NCBI GenBank assembly: GCA_018398765.1
Contig: JAHBMJ010005930.1
Span: 7,501-59,923 of the forward strand
Length of the DNA stretch: 52,423 nucleotides
Direction of reading: 5' to 3'
Source of the DNA: Chromera velia
Taxonomy: Eukaryota; Sar; Chromeraceae
Below the pieces are notes generated by a model, which was not told the origin of the DNA, did no database searches, and saw only the letters and a program-made list of their open reading frames with translations. Position numbers and translations under genes: made by a program. This document shows positions 10,886 through 22,400 of this stretch, one piece after another. Positions within the stretch are counted from its first letter, which is position 1, and each line of letters starts with the position of its first letter.

Positions 10886-11081
10886 ACACTCCTATGAACA
10901 TAAATATCACTTTACCGCATCATCACATTCGACTCACGCATGCCTTCTGTTCACTACCAATCATCCTTTACCGTTGTTACCAACCTATGCTGTCCTCCCA
11001 AACACATCTCTCTGTGAGAGGCATAGGTAGGTAGGAAACTCAGGAGGAAAACTTGTGATTTAAATTCCTAATCAAGCTACC
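10886..11081. other. junction from module copy A to mitochondrial-type DNA
   Basis: The sequence departs from copy B after GGTAATTCGACTTT and has no gene. CCTTCTGTTCACTACCA near 10943 resembles CCTTCTGTTCATCCCTC in the mitochondrial-type spacer at 12602, so the transition may already lie near 10886. Confidence 0.4.
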
Positions 11082-12518
11082 GTAGGAAATTATATTTCTC
11101 CTATTAATATTATCAAAATGGAAATATCCCTTTTGAGAGTGAATAATCTTTCATTAATATTATTATTATTTTCATTTATTATTTTTATCTTTAATAATCT
11201 TATAGATTTTGGTGTTGGTTTAGGTTGGACCCTATACCCTCCATTATCCACTATTATATATCTTTTATCGATCAATATAATAATTATTGGTTTATTGGTT
11301 TCTGGAATTTCCAGTATATTATCTAGTATTAATTTTATTTATACTATTATTATTATTTATACAGGATTAAATAATTCCGATATTAATATGTATTCAACGT
11401 ATATAGGTTCATTATTATTTGTTTCATTTTTATTATTAATAGTATTACCATTATTAACAACATTATTTATATTATTAATATTTGATTTGAATTTTAATAC
11501 AATTTTCTTTGATACCTATTCGGGTGATGTTTTATTTTTCCAGCATTTATTCTGGTTCTTTGGACACCCTGAAGTTTATATTCTTATATTACCAGCATTT
11601 GGAATTATAGGTAATACTTTATCTGTTTATAATACCCGATATATTTTTGGAAATCAATCTATGATTACTGCAATGGGTTGTATTTCCACTATAGGACTCG
11701 CGGTTTGGGGACATCACATGTACAGTGTTGGGTTGTTAACTGATACCAGATCCTATTTCACTTTTATTACTATTCTTATTAGTATACCAACCGGAACCAA
11801 ATTATTCAATTGGTACTCCACATTATTACATTCATTTATTATTAATAATTATCTTAATATTTATTGTTTATTCTTTTTATTATCATTCTTATTAGGTGGA
11901 GTTACCGGGGTTATACTTGGGAATTCATTAGTAGATTTGGCACTTCATGGGTTGTTAACTGATACCAGATCCTATTTCACTTTTATTACTATTCTTATTA
12001 GTATACCAACCGGAACCAAATTATTCAATTGGTACTCCACATTATTACATTCATTTATTATTAATAATTATCTTAATATTTATTGTTTATTCTTTTTATT
12101 ATCATTCTTATTAGGTGGAGTTACCGGGGTTATACTTGGGAATTCATTAGTAGATTTGGCACTTCATGATACTTATTATGTTGTCGGTCATTTCCACGTG
12201 GTTCTCTCAGTTTCTGCAATTATAACCATTTATACAGCTATTTTATCTTATTTAGAGGTTTTATTTTATAACTCGACAAGTTCGGTTGTTAATAACTCTT
12301 TCAATATTATATATCATTATCTTATATATGGATTAGGTTTATGCGGTCTGTTTATTCCTATGCATTACTCAGGATTATTCACTTTACCCCGAAGAATTCC
12401 TGATTTAATCGATGGTTTGAATTGTTGGAACAGTTTATCGTCTCTAACATCAGGTATAGTTTTCTGTTCATTCTCTGTGTTGACCCCGTATAATCCAATA
12501 ATTAACATCGATGAATAG
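11082..12518 (+). pseudogene. cox1: cox1 fragment (5' truncated, internal duplication)
   Basis: This is cytochrome c oxidase subunit I, the haem-copper core of respiratory complex IV in the inner mitochondrial membrane. The frame lacks the first transmembrane segments and joins homology with the second copy at TAGGAAATTATATTTCTCC. Family motifs are visible: WTLYPPLS, WFFGHPEVYILILP, WGHHMYSVGLLTDTRSYF, IPTGTKLFNW and HDTYYVVGHFHVVLS with the haem and copper histidines. Residues encoded by 11730-11948 are repeated exactly in 11949-12167 (73 codons, in frame), which duplicates a membrane-spanning block after the copper-site HH. The end diverges from the other copy after IVFCSFS and terminates in an unrelated tail. 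About 25 percent GC against a much higher surrounding value marks it as organelle-derived. Either a nuclear mitochondrial insertion or an assembled mitochondrial molecule. Confidence 0.85.
11730..12167 (+). repeat. 219-bp perfect in-frame tandem duplication in cox1
   Basis: Two identical 219-bp units run from GGGTTGTTAACTGATACC to GGCACTTCAT. The two units agree with each other where both differ from the second cox1 copy (for example GGAGTTACC and CTTGGGAATTC against GGAGTAACC and CTTGAGAATTC), so the duplication is younger than the split of the two cox1 copies. Confidence 0.9.
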
Positions 12519-13392
12519 TTGCTGGGTTAGCTAGTGATTTGGTATGTAAGAGGAATGCCTGTATGGGACAGTCGTATGCCGGGTTATAACAGACCAACAA
12601 CACCTTCTGTTCATCCCTCTATAGCTATATGTACTGTGTGTGTGGGGTAAATATTGTAGCTAGGTTGGGTATGGACAGTGAGCGGTAGCTGGTGAAGATT
12701 GAATGAGATGATACGATTGGGCATACAACAGGAGCAGGCGTACGGCATAGATAGTGGAGACAGCATATTCCCATAGATAGATATTGGGGTAAGTATGGTT
12801 GGTTTAGTCGATATGGATTATCTTTACCCGTGAGCTCTCTCCCACACACACAGATATGTAATAGGGATAGCGGTAGCGGTACTGGGAATAGAACAAAGAT
12901 GAATAGAAATCGGAGTTAGCTACAAGGTTAACCTTGTGTGGAGGTATAATATTAAGTCGAGATACTGATTATTCCTGTTCATCCCACCCAAACATCTATA
13001 CTTACTGTGTGTGTGGGTAAGGTTGGACAAGGACTCCTGCATTATATTGTGTGCCTCATCGCTAGTTCAGATATCTACCTTTCCTAGTAGTTATACCTGT
13101 GTGGACAACACCTCCTGGGACACACGAATTCTCTCTGAGCAATCTCTGTTCAATATCTTTTATTAGTTGTTGTAATATTATAACCACAAATACCAAATTT
13201 GGCGGCCGTGATTATTCGGTTGAACTCCCAAACTGCTTGTATAAGCGGGCAATTGGTGTTGTCCAGGGAAATAATAATCTGACTCATCATAGTATGTTCA
13301 CACAGAGTGAGCTGCTAGCTATGTTAATGGGAAAACCCTTTGCTGATAACACTTCGATGAGTTGGTGTAAGATAAATCAGAAAGGATCAATA
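12519..13392. other. mitochondrial-type spacer with C/A-rich inverted motifs
   Basis: No protein gene is supported. ACTGTGTGTGTGGG-type motifs occur in both orientations (12632-12648, 12841-12853, 13004-13018). Stretches such as GGCGGCCGTGATTATTCGG (13201) and ACACTTCGATGAGTTGG (13350) faintly resemble large-subunit rRNA core segments, which in alveolate mitochondria are encoded as scattered fragments. The match is too weak to annotate. The frame upstream of cox1 is open from 13099 but differs in composition. Confidence 0.5.
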
Positions 13393-14937
13393 ATGTTTCT
13401 TATAAATTATAATGAACAAACTATAATGAATATTGATTATAATTCCAACCATTTTATGGATATATTTGGTTTTTCATATTCTTATAATGAATTCTTATAT
13501 TTATCTGATTCAAATAAAATTATTGATAACATTAGTACTATTAATCATAAATATTTAGGTATATATTATTTATATTACGGTATTATCTTTGGTATTATTG
13601 GATCCATATATTCATTAATTATTAGAATTGAACTGGGTAATTCAAATATTAGGATTATCAATTATAATTATTATAATACTGTTATAACTATTCATGGATT
13701 ATTAATGATCTTTTTTCTTATTATTCCAGTATTATTTAGTGGATTAGGAAATTATATTTCTCCTATTAATATTATCAAAATGGAAATATCCCTTCCGAGA
13801 GTGAATAATCTTTCATTAATATTATTATTATTTTCATTTATTATTTTTATCTTTAATAATCTTATAGATTTTGGTGTTGGTTTAGGTTGGACCCTATACC
13901 CTCCATTATCCACTATTATATATCTTTTATCGATCAATATAATAATTATTGGTTTATTGGTTTCTGGAATTTCCAGTATATTATCTAGTATTAATTTTAT
14001 TTATACTATTATTATTATTTATACAGGATTAAATAATTCCGATATTAATATGTATTCAACGTATATAGGTTCATTATTATTTGTTTCATTTTTATTATTA
14101 ATAGTATTACCATTATTAACAACATTATTTATATTATTAATATTTGATTTGAATTTTAATACAATTTTCTTTGATACCTATTCGGGTGATGTTTTATTTT
14201 TCCAGCATTTATTCTGGTTCTTTGGACACCCTGAAGTTTATATTCTTATATTACCAGCATTTGGAATTATAGGTAATACTTTATCTGTTTATAATACCCG
14301 ATATATTTTTGGAAATCAATCTATGATTACTGCAATGGGTTGTATTTCCACTATAGGACTCGCGGTTTGGGGACATCACATGTACAGTGTTGGGTTGTTA
14401 ACTGATACCAGATCCTATTTCACTTTTATTACTATTCTTATTAGTATACCAACCGGAACCAAATTATTCAATTGGTACTCCACATTATTACATTCATTTA
14501 TTATTAATAATTATCTTAATATTTATTGTTTATTCTTTTTATTATCATTCTTATTAGGTGGAGTAACCGGGGTTATACTTGAGAATTCATTAGTAGATTT
14601 GGCACTTCATGATACTTATTATGTTGTTGGTCATTTCCACGTGGTTCTCTCAGTTTCTGCAGTTATAAGCATTTATACAGCTATTTTATCTTATTTAGAG
14701 GTTTTATTTTATAACTCGACAAGTTTGGTTGTTAATAACTCTTTCAATATTATATATCATTATCTTATATATGGATTAGGTTTATGCGGTCTGTTTATTC
14801 CTATGCATTACTCAGGATTATTCACTTTACCCCGAAGAATTCCTGATTTAATCGATGGTTTGAACTGTTGGAACAGTTTATCGTCTCTAACATCAGGTAT
14901 AGTTTTCTGTTCATTCTCTCTGTTATCTACCCACTAA
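13393..14937 (+). CDS. cox1: cytochrome c oxidase subunit I, nearly full length
   Basis: Complex IV subunit I reduces oxygen to water with electrons from cytochrome c and pumps protons across the mitochondrial inner membrane. The frame is open from 13099, but the 98 codons before ATG 13393 have different base composition and no cox1 similarity. Starting at 13393 gives 514 residues, the usual family length. The core begins with NHKYLGIYYLYYG, then TIHGLLMIFF (haem a ligand), LGWTLYPPLS, WFFGHPEVYI, WGHHMYSVG, IPTGTKLFNW and HDTYYVVGHFHVVLS. The C-terminus stops inside the last membrane helix (CSFSLLSTH), at the same point where the other copy diverges. Standard code fits throughout. Whether it is expressed depends on whether this is nuclear or true mitochondrial DNA. 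Confidence 0.85.
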   Translation: MFLINYNEQTIMNIDYNSNHFMDIFGFSYSYNEFLYLSDSNKIIDNISTINHKYLGIYYLYYGIIFGIIGSIYSLIIRIELGNSNIRIINYNYYNTVITIHGLLMIFFLIIPVLFSGLGNYISPINIIKMEISLPRVNNLSLILLLFSFIIFIFNNLIDFGVGLGWTLYPPLSTIIYLLSINIIIIGLLVSGISSILSSINFIYTIIIIYTGLNNSDINMYSTYIGSLLFVSFLLLIVLPLLTTLFILLIFDLNFNTIFFDTYSGDVLFFQHLFWFFGHPEVYILILPAFGIIGNTLSVYNTRYIFGNQSMITAMGCISTIGLAVWGHHMYSVGLLTDTRSYFTFITILISIPTGTKLFNWYSTLLHSFIINNYLNIYCLFFLLSFLLGGVTGVILENSLVDLALHDTYYVVGHFHVVLSVSAVISIYTAILSYLEVLFYNSTSLVVNNSFNIIYHYLIYGLGLCGLFIPMHYSGLFTLPRRIPDLIDGLNCWNSLSSLTSGIVFCSFSLLSTH

Positions 14938-15858
14938 ACCACAAACTCCTCAGTATAACACCCCACCTAGATAAAAGAGCAATAATAGAAGATTGAGTCC
15001 TAAGGCTAGCTGTCCTGGATAATTATTAGCTAATTCACCAAACCTACCATAATATACCCACACATCTAGTCCTAAGTTACCTTTCTACTCTGTGTGTGTG
15101 GGCGTAGGGAAGGTAGAATACTATGTGGAGTATAAATAATCTTAACCCAACTCTATCACATATCTCTGTTCACGATCTGTATTTACCCCACACACACAGA
15201 GTAGAAAGGTTAGGGATGTACAGAGGAATGCAAGAGACTCATCACTATTATATACCAGGTCACTCAGCCGTATGCCCTACCTACTCCAATATAACTACAC
15301 CTACTAATAATACTTCTTCACCAAGTTACCTTTCTACTCTGTGTGTGTGGTAGGAGGCGGTGAGGAGTTAATATTATGTTGAGTCTCTATAGTTCCAGCA
15401 ATTGCTATCTGTACTACCAATCCTACCATCAATATTTACCGAAATAATTATAATGACAAAACCTACCACACATATAGATAATATTAATAGGTCTGTCGGC
15501 ACACAGGTATGAAGGTAGAAAGGTGAATAGGTGATAGAGATTTGTTAATAGAGATTTCACGAAATACCCATACAGGCTTACAGATTAACTCTGTGTGTGT
15601 AGGGTAAATATCGGTGGTGACAGCCTATTCCTCTACCCTACACACACACTATGTATACCAGGTAGGTTTGATCTTTATACCCGATTTACCCCCCACACAC
15701 AGAGTTAACTGCTAACGCCCTATGCCCTTTTACCTTCTCGTACGAATATCCTCTTACCGTCCCTCCCAGTATAAGTTAACTCTGTGTGTGTGGTAGGAGG
15801 TGTTGGCACTCCATATTAACCCACAAGCCCACACACACAGTCACTGTAGCTATATTGG
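14938..15858. other. mitochondrial-type spacer, long perfect inverted repeats
   Basis: No gene is recognised. A 23-bp perfect inverted pair (15080-15102 and 15187-15209, core TACTCTGTGTGTGTGGG) recurs a third time at 15329-15350. A second family with GTTAACTCTGTGTGTG is at about 15584, inverted at 15691-15710 and direct again at 15775. Such motifs every 100 bp or so could drive recombination between mitochondrial molecules. Confidence 0.65.
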
Positions 15859-15912
15859 GTTTCCATAAGTGCGGCTAAGGGCCTTAACAGATACCATGGC
15901 CGGGGGCCACGG
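15859..15912. repeat. solo copy of the module right terminus
   Basis: CCATAAGTGCGGCTAAGGGC followed by CTTAACAGATACCATGGCCG and GGGGCCACGGCA matches 19060-19110 with one or two differences. It sits directly right of the mitochondrial-type DNA. Confidence 0.8.
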
Positions 15913-16084
15913 CAGTTGGCAGGTCTTATATTAACCGGCTGGGGACGACTTTCTTTTTTTTTCTGGATTGAATTGAATTTTTTACTTACAGGTAGCTATC
16001 GTACAAAAACAAGCAGATAATTTGTCGTCAAACGGCTCCTTTAGCTTCGAGCGACATTTTTTTGTTCTCAGTACACCTCAGTAT

Positions 16085-19000
16085 ATAATACCCCTACGGG
16101 ACATGCCGTAGCCCCCAGGGGTGAGATATAGGGTGAGAGCACTAAGAGGTGCGTCCATGATCGTAGTACATGCATGCAACAGGTTCCCCTTCCCATATTA
16201 ATATATGGTGCATGACAAAACCCTCAATCATGGTTGTTGGCTGCACAAAAGCGTAGCCGCGGTATCTGTAAATGCCGTAGAGGGCTGGAGACGACTGGAC
16301 AGGCTTCAAAACCGTTGAAAAGAAGAAATAAGAAGAGCTCTGCTATTAGATACGTCTGCTAATAAGAAAATTAATAACGTACAAGGACTTCGCTAATACA
16401 TGGTGTTAACGTGAATAAATGTGAAAGAGAAAATAAAATTGTAACCGCAGCAATACATTACTGATAAATCTTTAACAACTTTTTTTTGCTTATATAAAAA
16501 AAATGACAGTGCTCCCCACTTAAATCTACTTACATTTTTATTTTTTATTTACGGAGCCAATATATAAGTCTTTTACATACAGACACACACGTTTCTTTCA
16601 TTTACTTTCATTCATATTTTAGCCATTCTAGAAGTAGCATAGTAGCATATATAGTAGCAAAACATTATATACGCCTTCTATTACTAATACTAGTATCAAC
16701 TTGCTCTTTTAAATCATCTAGCTGTGACTGAGATTGTAAGCTAATCTATAAAATGTTTGAACACAACGTTATACAAGTCCCAAACTATATGCTTGCTACG
16801 CTTGCTGTATTAGTTGCTGTAGTTGATTGTGCTCACTTACTCACTCACCAACACACTTAGTCACTGACTTACTCAGTCTTACTGAGTCATTTTTGCTTTC
16901 TTCACTAATTCATTCACTCACTGTCTCACTTGCTCACTCACTTACTCCCTCATTTTCCCTGTCTCTCTTCGATTACTCACCCACATGCCCAAAGTTAACG
17001 GCTTCTATTAACACTCTCACATCCACATGCCCGAACGGCTTTTGTTCACACACTCGCTCTCTCTGTCTCTCTTCGTTTATTTCTATTTACCCACAGGCCC
17101 TAGCGGCTTGAAGTTCTGTTTACACACTGAGTCTCATTCTCTCTTAGTGACAGGCTGTCTCTATTTATTCAAGTACCCACACGCCCATGCAAATATCTTC
17201 TGCTGACATGCTTGTGCGAGTCCTTGTCCCTCTTCATTCACCCACACACCCAACCGGGTCCTGTTCACCTAGCCTGTTCACACCGGTTCAGACACTCGCT
17301 TTCCCTGTCTATGTTTATGCACCCACACCGTCATGACGCCCCAAACGGCTTCTGTTTACACACTCGCTCTCCATGTCTCTCTTCATTATTCTTCATTGAT
17401 TCACTGCATGAGGCCCAAGCGGCTTCTGTTCACACACTCGCTCTCCTTGTATCTCCTTGTCTCTCTTCATTCACCCACACGCCCAAACGGCGTCTGTTCA
17501 CACACTCACTCTCCCTGTCTCTCTTAATTCATCAGCAGGCCCAAGCGGCTTCTGTTCACGCACTTGATATCTCTTCATTTATCCACAGGCCTAGCCATAG
17601 GCCCGAGCGGCTTTTGTTCAATGATACATAATTGATCCCTCTTCATTCATCTACGGGCTAGTTCACGGGCCCAAACGACTCCTGTTCCTAGCTTCTGTTC
17701 ATATATTTATTCTTTTTGTCTCTCTTTCTTCACCCGCAAGCCCAACTGGCTTCTGTTCACATACTCGCTCTCCTTATATCTCCTTGTCTCCCTTCATTCA
17801 CCTACACGCCCAAGCGGCTTCTGTTCACACACTCTCCTTGTATCTCCTTGTCTCCCTTCATTCACCCACACGCCCAAGCGGCTTCTGTTCATACACTTGC
17901 TCTCTTTGTATCTCCTTGTCTCCCTTCATTCACCTACACGCCCAAACGGCTTCTGTTCACACACTCGTTCTCCCTGTCTCTCTTCACTCATCCATAGGCC
18001 CAAACGGCTTCTGTATGTTTCTGTTCACACACTTGATCTCTCTTCATTCATCCACAGGCCTAACCAGCGGCCCAAGCGGCTTTTTTTCAATGACACACAA
18101 TTGATCTCTCTTCATTCATCTACATTTATCCATGGGCCTAAGCGGCTTCTGTTCATATACTCGTTCTCCTTGTCTCGCCCGCACGCCCAAACGGCTTCTG
18201 TTCACAAACTCATACATACTCATAAACACGCTCGCTCTCTCCATCACGCCCAAACGGCTTCTGTTCACAAACTCATATATACATACTCATAAACACGCTC
18301 GCTCTCTCCGTCTCTCTTCATTCATCCACCTGTAGGCCTAAGCGGATTCTGTTACTGCACACACTTCCTTTTCATGCCCCTCTTTCTCCATGCACCCGCA
18401 CGCCCAAACATTCACCCACACGCCCAAACGGCTTCTGTTCACACACTTGCTTACCTAGCTTTATCCACAGGCCCAAACGGCTTCTGTTCACATCTTTTCC
18501 TCTTGAACTCACCAAGCGCTGGACCCATACGCGGTAAGCCTCTCCACAACATTTCAAAGCGAATACTACAGCATCCACAGCGACACACACTATATATAGA
18601 CAGTATTTTGCGTCCCAAATCCTCAAGTGGAGGTACTAGAAGGAAGTCGAGAAACCAGGTGCTGAAGAACGATAAGAGGGGCCAAGTAGAGAGAAAGAAG
18701 ACGGGCAAAAAGTTTTTCCTCTTTGTTAAGCACACTCAGTCGTGGTGTGGCTCACTCCTAACTCTGTAAGGCGGCATGTCTTAACTTGCCACTGAGTTTG
18801 GTAGCATAGTCAAACAACGGAGCAATTCAGAACAGCTTCACTTAGACGGTGAGCTTTATCGCCTTCCTTGAAAACTACATAGATGTTCGAATCTACGTAC
18901 AATTCCCCTCCATGTGTGTTTTTGCATATGTACCGATACATCAAGGTTAGAGGCATGTTCGTCATGCACGCGCGCTGTACATCGCTGTACAGTTGCCGGA

Positions 19001-19115
19001 AAGCGCGGGTCCCGAAAGGCAAATGTAACCCGATTTATTGGTAATTCGACTTTTTTTTTTCCATAGGTGCGGCTAAGGGCCTTAACAGATACCATGGCCG
19101 GGGGCCACGGCACTG
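16085..19115. repeat. large duplicated module, copy B with terminal repeats
   Basis: Collinear with copy A but without the 936-bp insertion. The right end at 19060-19110 (CTAAGGGCCTTAACAGATAC, CATGGCCGGGGGCCACGGCA) is an imperfect inverted counterpart of the left inner sequence GTATCTGTAAATGCCGTAGA near 16264 (8140 in copy A), so the module may be a terminal-inverted-repeat element of about 2.9 kb. No transposase is seen. Confidence 0.75.
16960..18500. repeat. minisatellite of copy B
   Basis: Same unit family as in copy A (CCCAAACGGCTTCTGTTCAC and TCTCTTCATTCACCCACACG). A local 73-bp doubling at about 18186-18310 is absent from copy A, showing that unit number changes after module duplication. 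Confidence 0.9.
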
Positions 19116-19487
19116 CGTCCATCCCTCCGTCCGCATCATTGATTGGCGAGTTCAAGCAAGCAATTGAAGGAGGTAAGGTAAAGTGGACGGCTTGTCCATA
19201 CACAGTGTACGGTACACAGGGTCTTGCACGCAACCCCCCTTTGAGGAATCGGCAGCATCCAGTCAAGATAGATTCAGCTTTCTGAAATAAACAGCACGTA
19301 TAGAAGTGAACAAACAAGGTGTTAGAGCCTGCATCTAAATCGGTCAGTCAATTGCGTGAGGGGCGCCATTGACCGAGTCAGAGACCCCACTTCCACCTGG
19401 GTGGCGGCACATACTCTCTTCAATTGTTTCGGTGAACTTGTAGCTACAGAGTAGACGGGCGAAACCGTCGAGAGATCCCCTTTCGCC
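19116..19487. promoter_or_regulatory. probable 5' flank of the downstream gene
   Basis: This gene-free stretch lies between the repeat block and ATG 19488. It presumably holds the promoter and 5' UTR of the seven-exon gene. No TATA box or defined motif stands out. Confidence 0.3.
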
Positions 19488-22400
19488 ATGTCATTCTCTG
19501 CCAAGCCAAGCCCTGTTTCAAAGCCCTCGCACTCGCCAGAGGGAAAGAGAAAGACCGCATTCAACCTGCCTGAACTCGGAAAGTCTTTCCACGAGAACGG
19601 ACCGGCGACAACCGATGCAGTCAAGCCGCGAATCAAGAAGTCACTCACACGAGCTGTGGGGGCAGTAGACGATGACAGCCGAACACCAAAAGGCTCCTCC
19701 CCCCCCAGAAGTCCATCGAAGGGGCATATCGGCCTCGGGTCTGCTGGGGCGGCCCGCGGCTCTTCTCACAGAGTCAGCAGTGGTCTCAATGTGGTAGCAG
19801 ACCTCGAGAAGGTGAGAGCAGTCACTTGGAGCCAGGAGATCCAAAACAGTGCCACAAAGTGCGCGACCCACATTGACGAATTTGAGCATTTCATCTCTGA
19901 CATGGAAAAGATGAAGGTCTTCAGGTATAAGGGAACTCAGATGTCTGAGTACATTCGGTTGCAGAGGGAGGTGAGCGCTGCTCTGCACAGTCTCAAACGT
20001 CTTGCGGGTGCAGAGAATTCGACAGGGGGAAGGAGTCCTGACTCGGCCTCTTCCCCTTCCTCCCCCAACCGCACCGCCTCCCTTCTTGTGCGGTCCCTCG
20101 TTAACCGTTTCAAGGACCTCATTGCGCGGTCCAAGTGCCACTGGGACAGTTCCACCCGCACCCTGTATAGCGCCATGTACAGGGACGAGGGGGTTCGCAA
20201 CCAGCTGCCCATCTCCTCAATTCTGCAGAGACGCAAGCAGGGGGGGGGGAAGGAATCTCAGGGGGATACATTTTGGACCGCGGTGATTGCAGACCTGGGG
20301 GCAATGCAGTACGAACACCTGGCAGACAGTGGGAGTGCAGAGGAACTGGACGACCTGTGTGAGTACGACGAGAGCATAGACTTCGACAGCAGGACGCCAG
20401 TTAGCGAGGGGGCTTCTCCAGCTGCTCCTATGGTCAGTCTGTGGTGGTGTGTGTGTCTCTCTCTCTTTCTCCTCTCAAAGGGGGCGAGGAGGAGGCAGAC
20501 AGGACCGGGTCTCGAAGGAAGAGAAGAAGGAGGAGAGGCTGGAAGAATGGAAGGCAGACATTGGAGGCAGACAGGAAAGGAAGAACGAAGAGAGAGAGGA
20601 GGGAAGGGAAGTATGGGGTGATTGAGGGTGGGCTACAGTCAGGCAGGGAGAGCGGGAAGAGATTTCAGTGCAGACTGTTGTGTGATTTGCATTTCTCTCG
20701 TTCTCTTCCACTTCTAGCAAAACGAAACTGCCAAGTTTGAGAGTTCCGTTCCTCGGGAAACACCCAGTGACTTCTTTTAGACACCAATACAGAGAACTAA
20801 AAAAATAAATAAAGGAGATACAGATAGAAAGATGATACAGAGACGTTTGAGAGTACCGGTCCTCCCTCGGGATGTTTCCTGCTCTCTCCATGAAACTTTG
20901 CATTGACCCCCAAAACGGGCCGGACCGACAGAGAGTCGAAATAGAAACGTCTTCTCTGCTCATTCATCATCTCATCTCATCTCTGCGCATTGCATTTCCG
21001 TACAAAAAAGGTGTGTGGGTCTGAATTGATTGTGCCTGCAGACGGGAGAGAACACGATGAAAAGTCGCAAGAGCAACCGGTCCTTCGGTCAAAAGTCCAA
21101 GGACGGATTGAGTGACGACGACTTCGGGTCCGAAAGCGACTCCTCGAGTGTGGACCCTTTCAATTCTCCCAGACTGAAGGAGATGATGGAGAAACTAGGA
21201 GACCACGGGGAGGACGGGGGGGCCCGCAACTCGGGGTCGGACGATGCAGTCCCGAATCTCAGCAGCTTCGCAAACAGACTCCAGGTCCGTCCCCTCTCTG
21301 CCGTCTCTCGCTCGCTTTTGTTCCGTTCTTCTTGCCGTTGTGTTGACGTCTGAGAGACACCCAAAACCTGCGACTGGGGGGACAGGCCTGCATGGCTGGG
21401 AGCCCGTCCTTTTGCTTTCAGGCCGTGTATGCATTTTCTTTCATGAAAGAAAAAGAATTTTGCATGAAAGAAAATGCCTGCATGGCTGGGGGCCCGTCCT
21501 TTTGCCTTCAGGCCGTGTGCTCTGACAAATCGAAAATTAAGAGACCTAGTGTCGCAATCGGTTTTTCTGCTCTGCCGCTTAATTTCATCCTTTGACCTAG
21601 GATGCTACCTACGTAGCAGGATTTGTGGAGCTACCGAAAGGACTTTTTTGAAAAGTGCATCTCTGAAAGAAGGACTCTGTCTCCCTCGATCGAGTCTTCT
21701 CACGTCTGTCTCTTCGTTGTTCTTCTCCCCCTTGCTGTTTGTTGCTTTTGTTTGTTCAGGAGATGGTCTCTGAGAAGGAGGAGGCCATCGAGCGTCTGCA
21801 GGAACAACTAGATCATGAGAGGACTCGCGCAGACGATGTCACAAAGAGAGGTACGACTGTGGAGAAGGAACTGAGGGCACATCTCTCCAGACTGCGTGAG
21901 CAGCTGTCAGAGCAGACGGCTCTGCTCAGACGGCTCACCAGAGGATCTGTCTACCTCCCCCCCCCCTCCGGCTCGGCAGAGGTCATCAAAGCTCTCCGTG
22001 CCCCCCCAGGAGACTCCATGCTACCCGCCTCCGCTCTTCCCGCCTGGGGCCCCTCCAACGCCGCCATGCCTCGTCGCCTCATGCGCTTTGCGTTGTGCAA
22101 CGCCGAGCCTCCCTCTTCCTCCGCCTCTGTTCCCGCAAGGGGAAAGGACACGCTCACCAAATACCCCTCTGAGGTTGGACCCTTCGTGTTGGACCAGGAG
22201 TTGGACGTCAACAATAACGCCACCAAGGACTCAAATGCCCGCAAGGCAGCCGCACAGTGGGTCGTCAATGGGGCGGGAGTGCCCGTCAGGGCCCCAGCAG
22301 CAGCCGCACACTTCGCACGGGAACGGGCAGAACTCCTCGCTGTCCCCAGCCTTCGGCGTCCGACCATGGGCTCGGGGGGAAGTGTCAGGACGTCCCCGCG

